Shown: positions 12,599-27,172, counted from the first letter of the stretch. The stretch: 64,000 nt of DNA from Phellopilus nigrolimitatus (GCA_021029095.1 JAJOHG010000045.1:186001-250000), one strand, 5' to 3'. Translations and numbers: made by a program. Notes: generated from the sequence alone by a model not told the origin.

Positions 12599-12930
12599 AT
12601 TTGTGAAGGGAATTCCAAGGTGTTTTGGCCTTCCTTGGCTTCCGCAGGAGACTGATTAATTGTTCAGCAGTTGCGTGGGACATATATATATTTCTGCACT
12701 CCTGTCCAATCTTTAATTTACTCTTACCTCTTCTTTAAACTGTCCTGCGACGCCGAGTCTTCGCCCTGCACAGATTTTTTTTTTTTTTTGCACATATACG
12801 AGTCACTATTCTCGTCAAACGTTCGAACAGCTCAGAGTGAGATAGTACGATACAGTGAGAACACGCAATGATCGCTCAGTCCCCTTGCATTTCGACGTAC
12901 ATGTATACTTTAGTAGTGCGAGACAGGGAA
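12599..12930 (+). repeat. 3' flank of module R, copy B
   Basis: Matches 5,534-5,900 and 18,255-18,640. It contains an 11-T tract at about 12,776-12,789. No gene. Confidence 0.6.
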
Positions 12931-13435
12931 AAAGTGCAGGGGCGGGTGTCAGTCCCAGGAGAAGAAGCGAAAGAAGAGATGAAGGGAGAAAAGGAGGGGA
13001 CGCACGCACTTGCATCAGAGCTCCTCGCTGAGCGGGCGCGCAAAGGCGGCGTCGACCTCGCGGAGAGCCACCTACCTCCATCGCATCATCTTCGTCTCCC
13101 GCCCCCGCCGCGCGCACGGGAAACGACTTCGGGGGGACGTGCATGACCGCGCCTGCCTGGCGTTCGTCCCTCTGCACAAAACAGAACAGAGCAAAAGTCA
13201 GGGAGGAAGGACGGGAATGGAAACGCACCGAGTCACATACGCGGGTCGCGGAACGCCGCGAGGGCGTACGTGCTCGTTTCCGCCGAGTGGCCCGTCGGAG
13301 TGGAGCAGTGGCCAGGCGGCCGTATAGCGCGTCGGGGTGAGCCGCGTGAGCTTTGAAGGCGTCGACGCGTAGGAATTTCTCGAGGTCGGATTCAGAAGAC
13401 GCGAGCATGCTAGCATTCGGAGACCGAGTCCACAC
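12931..13435 (-). pseudogene. NmrA-like gene fragment (middle and late exons)
   Basis: On the - strand this stretch carries ATGCACGTCCCCCC, the MHVPP block of the NmrA-like gene at 21.6 kb, preceded by a degenerate WPLL-RSDGP region and followed by the region equivalent to EVALREVDAA and LREELWLQV. Several frames are needed to follow it, so it is a relic. It is the only NmrA piece on the - strand in the left arm and sits between the flank of DUF6533 copy B and the next P module. Confidence 0.6.
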
Positions 13436-15165
13436 GCTGAGGAGAGTGGCACACCTGTCGGAGGATCGGAGAGAGCACAGTGTCTAGATAACACGACGTG
13501 TCATTAAACTCGGAGTCATGAGACGGTCATTCGGAGAGACGAGACGGGACGCACCTGTGTATGTCAAGCGCTCCGTTCAGTAGAACTCGCTCACGCAAAA
13601 GACGTGACGGCCTATCTGAGAGCTATCCGCAGGGTGCATAACCGATTGCTTGGGCAATGCAACCTGATAGCGAACGGAAGCCGCACTGGATACCTAACAG
13701 TGCGCACACTAAACGAAACCAGATAATGGGTGGAATACCGTCGCACAGCGCCTTCATGGCGTTGCTAAATCCTGTTCGGTGGCCCGACGCGAAGCGCTTC
13801 ATCTCGTCTGCTGCGACAACAGCGTAGATCACGTTGGAAGCAAACTCTTTCAGCAGCTGGCCTCCGAGCTCAACAGATATGAAGAGGGACGCACGCTATT
13901 TGTAAACACGACCCAGCGTCCTCGCCCCGCGTTTCCAAGGGCAAAAAATGAGCCTCGCGGATGGGACACTGTCATGCCAGCGCGCCTCAAACTGCCCGCC
14001 ATGTCACGAAGAAGTGGCCGTCCTCCTTTCCTCCTTCTCTCGCTGTGCCGCTTTCTCGCTGCCCTCGTGCGCATGGCACACAGACGTGCCAGAATCCTCT
14101 TTTGCCCGCACCCCCCACCCCCCCTCCCGGCCCCGCGTCACTCCCTCTGCGAAATCATGCGTCCTGAAGTGAAAAAGACATTTAAAGAAAGCGAAGAGGG
14201 AATCCCAGGCACACCGTTGCCATCATACGCATGCAGAGCCAGAAGACAGCGCGCTAGCGACGAGCGTCCGCTATCGTTCCGCGCGCACAGAATATGGGCT
14301 GTAGCGCGGATATGTTTGAGGTGCACTGCGTCCTTGCTGCATTTGTTCGCGCTGGAGATTTTCAGCATGCGAAGTACTCTGTTGCCGAGGAGTCGGATAG
14401 TCGGCGCCGGCGACTTGAAGTTGGCAGCCGGCTACGGCTAATAAAACAATGTCGAGCTCGTCTGGCCTGAACGACCCGACGCGCTCTGCGTCCAGCAAGC
14501 GCCCCAGATATTTGCATTTACTGCCTATTGTCATACTCCTCCAACAATGTGAGATGCTCGGTGGCCGCAAGAGAAACATTGCGCTCTCGACGACCTGCTG
14601 CGCGCGTCCTCGTACGTACGCATTTTGGACCGCCGCAGCGCCTTGAACGTATCTGCTTGGAGCAATACCGCCCGTCACGTCGCGCAGGAGCATCTGTCCA
14701 GATGAGGCCCTATTCATCGCCGGAACGGACGTGCCTGATCGCGCACTTACGGTTTATTCTGTCAGGCTCGGCCACATGCGCGCGCGAGACGTGGGGCGAG
14801 GACAGACGGCCCCGCTGGGTGCACGGAAGACGGCGCGCAGGAGCGGGAGGGAATGTGCAGCCACGCCGATCGTATGCTCGTGTTCTACAGTCGCGGCGCA
14901 ATACGGGCGCGAGCGCGACTGAATGCATCGCTGGCGCCGTAAGGGTTTGGCCGGCGAGAAATACGCGCTTCAGCGCGGGCGCGGGCAGGCGGCAGCTAAC
15001 TATAGCGTCCCAGGGCGCGAAGCGACGTTCGTGTTTTTTTTTTTTTTTGACGCGGCTGGGGCGTTTATCTCCGAGGATGAGGACAAGGCGCACTTGTACC
15101 GGGTCAGTGGGTGAATGTCGCGTTTCTGGGTGCGCGCTACAGATACGTCCATCCTTCTGACTTGC
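13436..15165 (+). repeat. Module P, copy 4 (with leader)
   Basis: From about 13,560 the sequence follows module P, including GACTTGAAGTTGGCAGCCGG at 14,414, CGGCCCCGCTGGGTGCACGG and GACGCGGCTGGGGCGTTTAT at about 15,050. A 16-T tract precedes the last block. The 13,440-13,560 part is a junction with no recognised content. No credible gene. Confidence 0.6.
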
Positions 15166-15320
15166 TGATGGCGCCTTCCGCGTGCGCTCCCTCACCCTCG
15201 CGGCGCGCGGTACGTCCCCTTCCCTTCCATCCTCTCACCTGCCTTTTACTGATCCAATGACAGAACCCAGAGCCGGCTGCCGCGGAAGGCGGCGCGCACG
15301 GCGTCTTCGTTGTCACCAAC
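15166..15320 (+). pseudogene. NmrA-like fragment, joined ends of exons 1 and 2
   Basis: GATGGCGCCTTCCGCGTGCG matches the end of NmrA exon 1 ([10 protein letters not shown] at 21.7 kb), followed by an intron-1-like GTACGTCCCC-ACAG stretch. The rest matches only the end of exon 2 (HGVFxVTNC), so most of exon 2 is missing. A homologous, differently decayed join is on the - strand at 60.6-60.8 kb. Confidence 0.6.
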
Positions 15321-15590
15321 TGTGCATCCCCCCCCCCCCCCCCCCCCTCCTCTCCACTTCAGAAGCTTGTTTGGTGCGGCAGCATGGGGCATGTGTTTTA
15401 TTTGGGGATGCAGTCGACTCCGGAGGCAGGCAATGGCGGATGTGCTGGCGGAAGCGGCGTCCAGGTTGGCGAGACATGCGCAATCTGGCGGGCGAGGATT
15501 CCAGCGAGAAGAGGTCGTGGCAGCAATTAAAGCAGGGCGTACACCTTGGTGCGGGCCATCGCTCTCTCTTCCACGCTGCTTTTCGTCCAG
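15321..15590 (+). repeat. Conserved NmrA-to-Q junction segment
   Basis: Begins with a C-rich tract (about 18 Cs with few breaks at 15,330-15,348). It then carries a stretch encoding MADVLAEAASRLARHAQSGG whose counterpart at 60,390-60,560 (-) reads MADELAEAASKLARHAQSGG; part also occurs at 7,580-7,690. Conservation over two distant copies shows the junction existed before duplication. The short peptide is not a recognised domain. Confidence 0.55.
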
Positions 15591-16180
15591 GCCGCCGACG
15601 TCAACCTTACCCTCGACAAGCTAAACATCGGTCTTCTCGTTGTCTCTTCAATTATGACAACTCTCTCGAGCACCTCTACCTGTGCCACATTTTGAACTGT
15701 CCCGACATGAAAGCCCGTCAAGCGGAGATTCACCTCTCACTTCTGCGTTCGTAAACTTCCCAATCGGCGTGACCGGATATTGAAGCTCTCAATTCTCCAC
15801 GCTCTCGAATTGCGAAACCGTTCTGCAAGAAATCTCGATATTCTCGCCCTTCTCTTGGATTGTGTTTTCAGTCTAAAGCGCACTGAAAGGCTCCGTGTCC
15901 TTCGGATCGTTCACGCTCGACGATTTCGTGAACGATACTGAAGTACGCGTCATCGTCGAGCAGCTCTGGCGAGCTTCCTGCGGTGCACGGACGCGAACAC
16001 CGCGTTTCTTCGGTTGTATCAATGTCAATCCCGCTTCAGGGTCTGATTATACGTATGAACCCGCACAATGAGGATCTTGGCAGTGGTTGTTTGATGGTAC
16101 GATGTGTTATTTCTTTTTTTCATATTCGGTAATCTCTCATCCTGAGCGTGTTTAGAACCTCCTTACATTTATTTTAAATC
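15591..16180 (+). repeat. Module Q, copy 4 (internal deletion)
   Basis: Matches Q at both ends (ACGTCAACCTTACCCTCGAC; GCGCACTGAAAGGCTCCGTG) but jumps from the GAGCAGCTCTGGCGAGCTTCC block to the GGACGCGAACACCGCG block, losing roughly 300 nt present in the other copies. Confidence 0.6.
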
Positions 16181-16503
16181 ACGCAACTGAGGGAGTACGT
16201 ATATACTTATACTTTGACATTCCTGCGCTCGATTTGATCCTCTGAATTGCGGCGGTAATCGTACATCGTCTCCCATTGAAACGGCCTGTTGACTGCTCTT
16301 TATAACACAAGCTAGACGATGAGGCTATGTGAAACAGTCCGAAATACAGTTCCTGTTCGCTAATGCGTGGACGTCGGGCGACCTTGAGCCGATTTAGGAT
16401 TGCCGACGTTCAATGTCGCAGACTTTGATTGGGTATCGCCTAAACTTCGAGCAGCATCGTGCCATTGACCCTATCGGCCTGTCTCAGTTGTATGGCTTGC
16501 CGT

Positions 16504-16509
16504 TATAAA
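16504..16509 (+). promoter_or_regulatory. TATA box of DUF6533 copy C
   Basis: TATAAA in CGTTATAAATGCCTACGAGG, about 98 nt upstream of the ATG at 16,602. One A fewer than copies A and B. Confidence 0.7.
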
Positions 16510-16601
16510 TGCCTACGAGGACGTTTGGTTCGTCCAACATACGCCTCCGAACCGACCTTTCTAAGCTTCGTTGAAGACTTGACGACCGCAGACGCCTCAT
16601 C

Positions 16602-18254
16602 ATGCACCAAACACACTCTGACATCGAGTCTCTTGATCTAAGACTAGTGCCACTTCTCGTCTCAGAAATAGATATCAGTATGTACGGCCAGGTGGCAATT
16701 TTGACTCTCTTGGTCTACGACACCAGTGAGTTTTGCGTCTTGATTGGTGCGCGAGGTACCTGTGATGACATTGATCGTGCAGTTATCACAATGGACAAGG
16801 AGGTAAGTGAAGCTTGACATTCATATCTCGATGTCTAGACTAATTGTAGTATTTATTAGATAAAATTCTTCTGGGTATGCTACATTCGTTACATTAAGAC
16901 AAGGAATGATGTATTTACTCACGTGTCATGCAGTCGTCTCCTTGTAAATTCGTCAGCTTGATTTACTTTGCGGTAAGTAAGATCTTATAGCTTACCAGAG
17001 AAAATATGCTGATTAGTCTGATAAATTGTTGTAGAATCGCTATCTTGGAATTCTCGGAGCCGTTTCTGGTATAGTAGGTAAGCAAGCCACACTCAAATAT
17101 GTTATAGGAGTGCGTTGGCAACAAGAATGTCCACTAATAGTGTCTTTTATAATTAGTTGTTGCTCTCCAAGCAAATGAAATACTGCAAGTAATCTCTTTT
17201 TATTACATTATAGCTCATTGAAGCCAACTCTAAAATGTTAACTCATTTATAGATGTAAGTGTCCAGATAGTACTACTTTGTTTCTTGACTGATTATAGTG
17301 AAAAGGTCTTAGCTCTACTTGGATTATGGGTCTGTCATGTGGGTTATCATTATTTCCATAAACAACATTTTACTCATTCTGGGGAAGATTGGATGACTGT
17401 CCTTTTAATTGACTGTAGCGACATCTCCCTTCTACACTTGCTATGCAAAATATTCATCTCCATTGATTGTTTATGCAGATATCCTTCTGATGCGGGTCCT
17501 GGCGCTCTACCACCAAGGTAAGGCACTCTCCAGGTATCACAAAACACTGCTAATGTTTACAATCCAACAGACAAGAAACTTGCTGCATGCCTCAGGACTC
17601 TATTTGGCCTGGAGGCAGCTCTGGGGCTCAGTGTTCTGATATACACCATCATATATGCAGAGAGTAAGCAAAACTGTTTATTGTAAAGTGTACAGCTCAT
17701 TAAAGAGTTGTTGCAGTTTCTGTAGGAAGACTTGCAGAAGGTGTATCAGTATGTTTATTTAATAGAAGCCCAAACATTTGGGGTGCAATAGTTTGGTTAG
17801 TACTGACATCCTTGGGAAAGTTGAAAGATTTGGACTGATTTGAAATAGGGCTGTTCCAGTGCTCTATGCAATCATCCTCATGGTTCTAGCTCTCCTTAAG
17901 GCTGCACAACACTGGAGGGAGTTAGCTGGTTTCAGTCAGTTTAACCTTCTTAAGGTGCTCATCAAAGACCAGGCCATCTATTTTATTTGGTATACTTCCT
18001 TAATGTAAAACTAGTGGTATAAGAGCTGACTGTCTGACAGTGTCATACTCTGCAATATTATGGTGATAGTATCATTTCAGTTGAATGCCCAACATTTTTC
18101 TCTGGCTAGTCTCCTATCTGTTTTGGGTTACCCCAGACTGCTCTCTGTCCTTGGGAATCACCTTCTGGTTCATCTGAAGGAAGCTGGAGAGAGGGGAGCC
18201 AATGGAGGGACCAGCTACAGGATGACAACCATGAGCAGTATGCGGTTCTCTTGA
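16602..18254 (+). CDS. DUF6533-family membrane protein gene, copy C (best kept)
   Basis: The most nearly intact of six copies. ATG at 16,602 begins MHQTHSDIESLDLRLV. Removing GTGAGT-TGCAG, GTAAGT-TTAG, GTATGC-TGCAG and GTAAGT-GTAG introns gives LLVYDTIITMDKE, IKFFW, SPCKFVSLIYFA and NRYLGILGAVSGIV without a stop. Later exons encode VVALQANEIL, a region ending EDWMTVLLIDC, ILLMRVLALYHQ, KKLAACLRTLFGLEAALGLS, RLAEGVSVCLF, the helix LYAIILMVLALLKAAQHWRE, and the end block HLLVHLKEAGERGANGGTSY with a stop at 18,252-18,254. I could not settle the exon joins between the QANE and EDWM blocks. The family is a fungal multi-TM domain of unknown role. A protein of roughly 300 residues is expected. Confidence 0.6.
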
Positions 18255-19624
18255 TTTGTGAAGGGAATTCCAACATGATTGCACCTGTTTTGGCCTTTCT
18301 TGGCTTCAGCCGGAGACAGATTAATTCAGCAGTTGTATAGGACATCCATATAAGTCTGCACTTCTGTCCAATCTTTGATTTACTCTTGCCTCTTCTCTTA
18401 ATTGTCTTGTAACATCAAGTTTTTGCTGTACGGAGAAATATCAATTTGTTTGCACATACACCAGTTCACTAATCTTGTTCTGTCCAGAATAATCACAGTT
18501 TGTGATTGCATGCAAACGTTCGTACAGCTCAGACTGAGATAACATGATGCAGTGGTAGTGCGAAATGATTGCTCGGCCACCTTGCACTCCGGCATGTCGG
18601 GCGCGTCCCATATAGCTCGTTAGCGCGAGACAGGGAGCAGGGAAGGAGAAAAGGTAACGAGAAGGCATCCCGATTTGCATGCATCTGCAGGTCCCCAGTA
18701 CCCGCTCGCGAGGACTCACAAATTCCCGGACAAGAGCACGCACGCTGTGGCGAGTGGGCGCCTGCCCGAGCATAGCAAGGGAGCACAGCGGTGTCTGTCC
18801 CCGTATGGCATCCGCGCGCTCCAATCTGAGCACCCTTCTGGAGTATGGCTGTGCGTGCTTCGTGCTGTCTAACGACGCGAGCGTATGCGTACTCACCGAC
18901 GAGAGCACGTCGTAACATTTTGGCAACGTGAGGGACGAGCATGCATGTCGGCGGGCCCGCTGATCTCGGGCACTCCTCCTTCCGCAGGCTTGCGTTCCAC
19001 AGGGCCAGAACAACAAGATACAAAGCGATTATCCGAAAATGCACCATTGCCGCCATACGCCTGCGAACTCCTTGGACGGCGCCTTCGCGGCGAGCGCCTG
19101 CCAGGGTCATAAAATGACACAGCTAAGGTCGGCACCATGCGCGCGGGGGACAGGCGTACCCTCCAGGCACACCGTGGAGATGGCGCGCGGTCGTGCGGGC
19201 GCGCCCGGTGCGTTTCGGGGCAGGAGGATTGGAGCACCAGACCAACTCATATAATGTGTCAATGTGCTTTGGGCCGCGGGTGCTCTACTAGCGCGCGGTC
19301 AGGCGCGAGGACAGGACGTGTGTGCGCGTAGCACGGGAAACCGCAGGCGTGTGGAGGACCATATGTATGTAGCGCAGGAGTGAACACACGCTTCGGCGCG
19401 GGTCGGCGGCAGCTGTAGCGCCCAGCACGACTTGCGCTCGGAGACAGCGCGGTCCTTCGCGTTCAACACACGTGGCCACAGCGCGTGCCATCCCCATTCC
19501 GAAAAAAAAAAAAAAAAAAAAAAAAAAACTCAAAGAGCCGCGAACGGCGCGACGGAGACGTCTTCCCCTCACGCATGGATCTGAGCCTGGACAGTTTTCA
19601 AATTTTGATGGTGAACGTCTTTTT
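18255..19624 (+). repeat. 3' flank of copy C plus eroded repeat sequence
   Basis: The first 400 nt match the flanks of copies A and B. From about 18,680 to 19,490 the DNA is GC-rich; GCAAGGGAGCACAG at about 18,774 recurs in reverse near 56,840, showing distant homology to the right arm. A 27-A homopolymer runs from about 19,501 to 19,527. No credible gene is seen. Confidence 0.5.
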
Positions 19625-20340
19625 TTTCCGTGTCTGGAGGCGCCGCCGCCCGCCCAAGGAAGTGCGGGGTTCTCCTTATGAGAACAGAGCTGGCGACGAA
19701 GCGCCGAGGAGAGTCTATTATGTGCGAAACTCGGCGAGGCTGACGGACACGTACGAAGTCGGGAGTCGGCGAAGTGATAAAATGGCTAGACTGACGCTGT
19801 AGTGTCGTTGGCAGGATGAAACCCCGTTTCGTCGCGCAGCTGCGATAAAAAAACGATAAATTCTTAAGCCAGTTCATAATATTATTCCTGAAGAAGCATC
19901 TTGGGGTCTAGTCGGCGAGCTGGACGAAGGACAATTATTAAAGTGTGCACCGGGCATTGATGACCAAAGGAAGAATGGCTTGTTGAGTTTTCGAGAAGAG
20001 GTAGTACGCGGAATGGCCTACTAGCCGGTATGCCTGAGACACCCTTCTTTAATTGTTTCGAAGTGGGAAGATAGCGGCGAGGGGGACTCGGAGAGTCAGA
20101 GGACGCGCCACGATAAGCGCTCTAAGGTCCGGAAGATCGTCCAGACAAAAGATAAGCACAGAAGGGAAAGTCGAGAATCGACCGGCGCGGACGCAGCACG
20201 AGGCTTTATGAGTCGGATTTAGAGGATACGGGCACACTAAGTATCCGGCGGCCTGTCCAGAGAGAAAAACAACGCACGTCAGAAAAAGAGCGGAGCGGAA
20301 AAACAGAGTATCGGCCCCGTGCTCCTACGTACTCAGCGCG
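19625..20340 (+). repeat. Module T, copy 3 (most complete)
   Basis: Carries the whole T series: CAAGGAAGTGCGGGGTTCTC, GCGACGAAGCGCCGAGGAGA, CTCGGCGAGGCTGACGGACA, GTGCACCGGGCATTGATGAC and GGTAGTACGCGGAATGGCC. The reverse copy at 62,160-62,870 has the same order. Confidence 0.7.
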
Positions 20341-23419
<3,079 letters not shown>

Positions 23420-24100
23420 GTGGGGAGTAGTGGGCTAAGAGGGGGTGGGGCGTAAGCAGGGGCGCACACATGTTCCAGCCGTGCTCGACGCGCGATCAAA
23501 TAACGATGTTTTCCTGTGTTCCGTGTACAAGTACAAGACCGCGCGCGCAGCGCCGCTGTCGTTGTCAGAATCAACGTCGCGCGCGCACACGCGCGTTCGC
23601 CGTGTCGTATTAGAGCTGACCCCAGACTCCGCGTTCGCTCGGACCTCCCCGCCCAGGCGCGCGCTGATCGGCGCGATTTCGCACGGCCGCGCTCTCCGCC
23701 CCGTGTTTCTGCCTCCAGAAAAAGGTACATGTATACCATATGCGAATCAACCGACGCGCAGAAGAACGAGGCTCAACTGAAAGATCCAAAACGCAGATGC
23801 GAGGCAAAGCAAACCTGCTTGGACAGCGGACGTGCCGCTCTCGCGAAAGCATACGGACTCGTTCGTTAATCCTTAATCCCGGCGTGCGGATGCCGAACAC
23901 CTGGAGAGAAGAGACATGCAAGTGGGGGGCGCCCTCTCTTCGCCTTCGTCCTTTCTCTTTCTCTTCGTCTCTCGCGCTGAAGAGCGAAGTGGGCCGGTCG
24001 TGCTGGACGCGCTACTCAAGTGCAAGGCAGCTGGGCGATTCTCTCTCTCTCTCTAAGTTGTACGAGTGTCCGCATATAATCGACAAGCGCGCCGAACGTG
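23420..24100 (+). repeat. 3' flank of the NmrA-like gene
   Basis: Matches 53,136-53,590: CGATCAAATAACGATGTTTT, CCCAGACTCCGCGTTCGCTC and GGACGTGCCGCTC occur in the same order. No gene. Confidence 0.6.
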
Positions 24101-24777
24101 CCAACAAATTAGTATTTCTTTCGCCCAGCGAAGACCTTACATTCCGTGCGATACTTAAACAAGTGCAAGGCGAGAAAGGCAAGAATGAATAAAAGACCGG
24201 ACCAGGCGTGCAGAAGTAATTTGGAATCTGGATTTCCTACACATCTGCTGAACGATCAATCAGTCTCTCGAGCAGAATCCAAAAAGGTCAAGACTGGAAG
24301 CAAACACCTTGGAAATTTCCTTCGCAACTTCAGGGGAATCGCATACCGCTCACGGTCCTCATCCTGTAGCTAGTCCACCCATTGGCTCCCCTCTCTCCCA
24401 CTCCCTTCAGATGAATTAACAGGTGACTCCAAAGGACAGAGAGAAGTCTTGGGTAAACCAAAACATTCAGGAATCTAGCCAGAGGATCATTTTGGATGTA
24501 CAACTGATATGATACTATCCCCATAACATTGCAGAATATAACACTGTCAGGCCAGTCAGCTCACATACCACTGGCTATACATTAAAAAAGCATACAAAGT
24601 AAAGTAGATGGCCTGATGCTGGATGACTTGGAGCACCATAGGAAGGTTAAACTGACTGAAACCAGCCAACTCCCTCCAGTGCTATGCAGCCTTCCAGAGA
24701 GCTAGAACCAGTAGGATGATTGCATATAGCATTGGGACAGTCCTGTTTCAAATCAGCACAAAATTACACCCAAGCAC
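24101..24777 (-). pseudogene. DUF6533-family gene, copy D (3' remnant)
   Basis: Only the last part of the family gene remains, on the - strand: a YAIILLVLALW-like helix followed by WRELAGFSQFN, then the last exon ending in a GERGANGWTSYRMRT block with the stop at 24,330-24,332. The remnant is cut at 24,777, exactly where the 427-bp palindrome begins, so everything upstream of the KAAQ helix is missing. It is the first - strand copy and marks the change in array orientation. The 24,101-24,330 part is its 3' flank. Confidence 0.7.
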
Positions 24778-25204
24778 TGTGGGCATCCACTTAGAATCCC
24801 TCCATGGTTAGTTGAATGGTTGTTTTATTTAATTGTGGTTTTCTCCATGCAATATAGTTTGATACTTTTGGTCACTTTTATCTGAATAATTTTTAAACTT
24901 TGTTATGCCTTTCTCCAAATGACATACTGTACTTGAACTTTCTTTTTGCCTTCGTCCACACAAAAAAGGCTTATCAGAGGGGTGCTCTGACAAAAATTTG
25001 CCTTTGTTAAGCCTTTCTCATGTGGGCAAAGGTGAAAAGAAAGATGATGTACATTGTATGAAGAAAAGCATAACAAAGTCAGAAAAAACTAATTTTGGAT
25101 GAAAGTGACCAAAAGTGTTAAACTCTATTTCCATGGAGAAATGCTCAATTAAATAAAGCAACTATTTGACTAACCATGGGGGGGATTCTAAGTGGATGCC
25201 CACA
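24778..25204. mobile_element. 427-bp near-complete palindrome (foldback/MITE-like)
   Basis: The left arm starts TGTGGGCATCCACTTAGAAT and the right arm is its reverse complement, ending at 25,204. Matching continues through CCATGGTTAGT, TTTATTTAATTG, ACTTTTGGTCACTTT and ACTTTGTTATGC to an inner pair GGCTTA/TAAGCC and TCAGAG/CTCTGA around about 24,982. Both arms are about 200 nt with mismatches (by eye roughly 80-90% paired). It is AT-rich and has no frame. No clear target duplication flanks it. Confidence 0.8.
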
Positions 25205-25308
25205 ATGCATGGTTTTATTGCAATGAAACACTGGATATCATTCCTGGCTACTACAGTGTCTGATATCTAAGCAATGGCATTTTCTCCCATTTTTATTAGT
25301 CAGCCTCA

Positions 25309-26595
25309 TCAATTACAATATTGCATCTCTACCTCCAAACCCAACTTTTTTAGGGCTTCAAATTGGGACTCAGTGGCATCATTTGGAAGAGTGAGTTTTT
25401 TCAGTGCTTTAGACCTTGTGTTCGGTGATCGAGAATGTACCATGTTACAAAGCTTTCCAAAGTTGAAGGTGGTCATACTGTAAGAAATTTCTAGACTCTC
25501 AAGGTCAGGACAATAAGGATGATTTCCACTCCTTGCTGTCAGTGCATCCAGAATTGTATCTGTCATTGGAGCTATTTTCAAATAAACCAGGCTAGGAGAT
25601 TGCTCCAGGCATGCCATTTTATCAGCTTCACGGATTGATGCATTGTCAATGATGAGGTTTTTAAGGGCTTGTGGGTTTGAGCGGTGCAGAAGATCCCCAA
25701 TAAAAGTCCAGTTATTATATCCAATCCTACGCATATCCACTTTTATGTCAGTCAATGCAGGCAAAGTAAGATGTGCAAGCAATGGTGTTATGTCAGGATA
25801 CGCAAAACCTGAGATATGTAGCTTAGAGAGGTTACCGTGCTTCCATTTTTGAAGAGGGGGAAGTTGAAGATGCTCTGGCTGTTTAATATCAATAGTAACT
25901 TCAAGTGTCTTTAGGTTAGGTGCTTGTTGAATCCACCACATAATAAATTCTGCAGATGGGCTGCAAAAAAGTTGAAGATCTGTGAGCCGTGCATACCCAG
26001 AATGTCTACCCTTGGGATGCAGAGTCAAAGTAGTACGTTTTGCTTTCCAGACAGGATAATTTTTGACTTTCCTGTCTTTAACATGAAGTTCAAATTCCCT
26101 GAGGAGTGGTGCATTGTCAAGATTGGTCATTGGATCCAATAGACCCTGAACCACAGAGAAGTCTTCCACATAAATCTTCAGTGTTTGCCAGCGGTGCTGA
26201 CAAGTGAGAAGTAGGTCAACAATGTCTTTCATTTCTTTGCAATATTCCTCATAGGTGCTGTGGCTAGGCAAGTGCATGTATGAGAAATTGATGCAGATGG
26301 GAACATCCTTAGAATTGTTTATCCATCTGCTCAGTTTGCCAAGGAATGTTTTTGGACTAAGTTTTCTTCCTTCTATCATTGTGCCATTAGTAAGTTTGAT
26401 GCCAGTCCATAGCCGTGGTGAACCATTTATAACCCCATTCCAAGTCTTGCAGACTTGAGTTAGAACCAGGGGTGTAGCTGAAGCAGATGGCTTGTTAGGA
26501 TCAGCTTCCCCACAAGAGACAAAGATATGAGACAGAATCTCTGATGGGAGTTCATTAAAATGAGTGTAAGCTGTCCCATTATTCTGAGAGGGCAT
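25309..26595 (-). CDS. F-box protein with C-terminal leucine-rich region
   Basis: Single open frame of 428 residues from ATG 26,595 (MPSQNNGTAYTHFNELPSEI). The frame is open upstream to 26,946, but the extra 117 residues are low complexity and hydrophobic and look like untranslated leader, so the inner ATG is preferred. Residues about 12-60 form an F-box: FNELPSEILSHIF, LVLTQVCKTWNGVI, PRLWTGIKL. This motif normally binds Skp1 in SCF ubiquitin ligases. The rest has irregular Leu-rich segments (LTDLQLFCSPS, NLKTLEVTI, NLSKLHISGF, ALKNLIIDN, LVYLKIAPM, DLESLEISY, ALKKLTLPN), matching the substrate-recognition half of agaricomycete F-box/LRR-like proteins. Codon use is AT-rich, unlike the flanking GC-rich modules. 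No intron is needed. Likely a real gene; its target is unknown. Confidence 0.8.
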   Translation of the reverse strand: MPSQNNGTAYTHFNELPSEILSHIFVSCGEADPNKPSASATPLVLTQVCKTWNGVINGSPRLWTGIKLTNGTMIEGRKLSPKTFLGKLSRWINNSKDVPICINFSYMHLPSHSTYEEYCKEMKDIVDLLLTCQHRWQTLKIYVEDFSVVQGLLDPMTNLDNAPLLREFELHVKDRKVKNYPVWKAKRTTLTLHPKGRHSGYARLTDLQLFCSPSAEFIMWWIQQAPNLKTLEVTIDIKQPEHLQLPPLQKWKHGNLSKLHISGFAYPDITPLLAHLTLPALTDIKVDMRRIGYNNWTFIGDLLHRSNPQALKNLIIDNASIREADKMACLEQSPSLVYLKIAPMTDTILDALTARSGNHPYCPDLESLEISYSMTTFNFGKLCNMVHSRSPNTRSKALKKLTLPNDATESQFEALKKLGLEVEMQYCN

Positions 26596-27065
26596 GATGT
26601 AGGGCAAGTGTCTGTGTCTTGGGTACAGTAGTGTGAAGCAGGATTGTGTCTTGGAAGATGGGGCAATGGGAGGCAATGGGAAATGATGAAAGTTATACTT
26701 TGCATCACAATTATTACATAACAAAAGCAGCAAATGTGTACTAGTAGAACTACCAAAGTTTGGTTTGGTTTGCAGTTTAATCAGAAGGCTGAAACTGCAA
26801 ACTTTGAAAAGCAATACTAAATATACTGAACTAAAGCAAAAATTACTGGTTACTTCCCAAATTAGGTTAGAATCCCCACTGCCCACCTTAATGTATATAC
26901 AGTATAACTCCTTTTCCTTTGATACATATGCAAAGTCAATATACAATGAGTTTCAAAGTACGAGCAAAATAATTTACAAGCCATCACTCAAAAACACTTC
27001 CGGGAATTGCCGAGCTGCGGGTGCCCAATGCGGATGTCACCTTATATTTTGTTTTAATCTAGTTA

Positions 27066-27141
27066 AGGTAGGCGACATTCTATCTCGATCACTGTGACAT
27101 GTCACGATCACGCGGCCAAATCTTCGGCTTGGGCGGATTTC

Positions 27142-27172
<31 letters not shown>

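Noticed and set aside
26595..26946. Extended N-terminus of the F-box protein
   Set aside because: The 117 extra residues are unlike F-box proteins and would displace the F-box from its usual N-terminal position.
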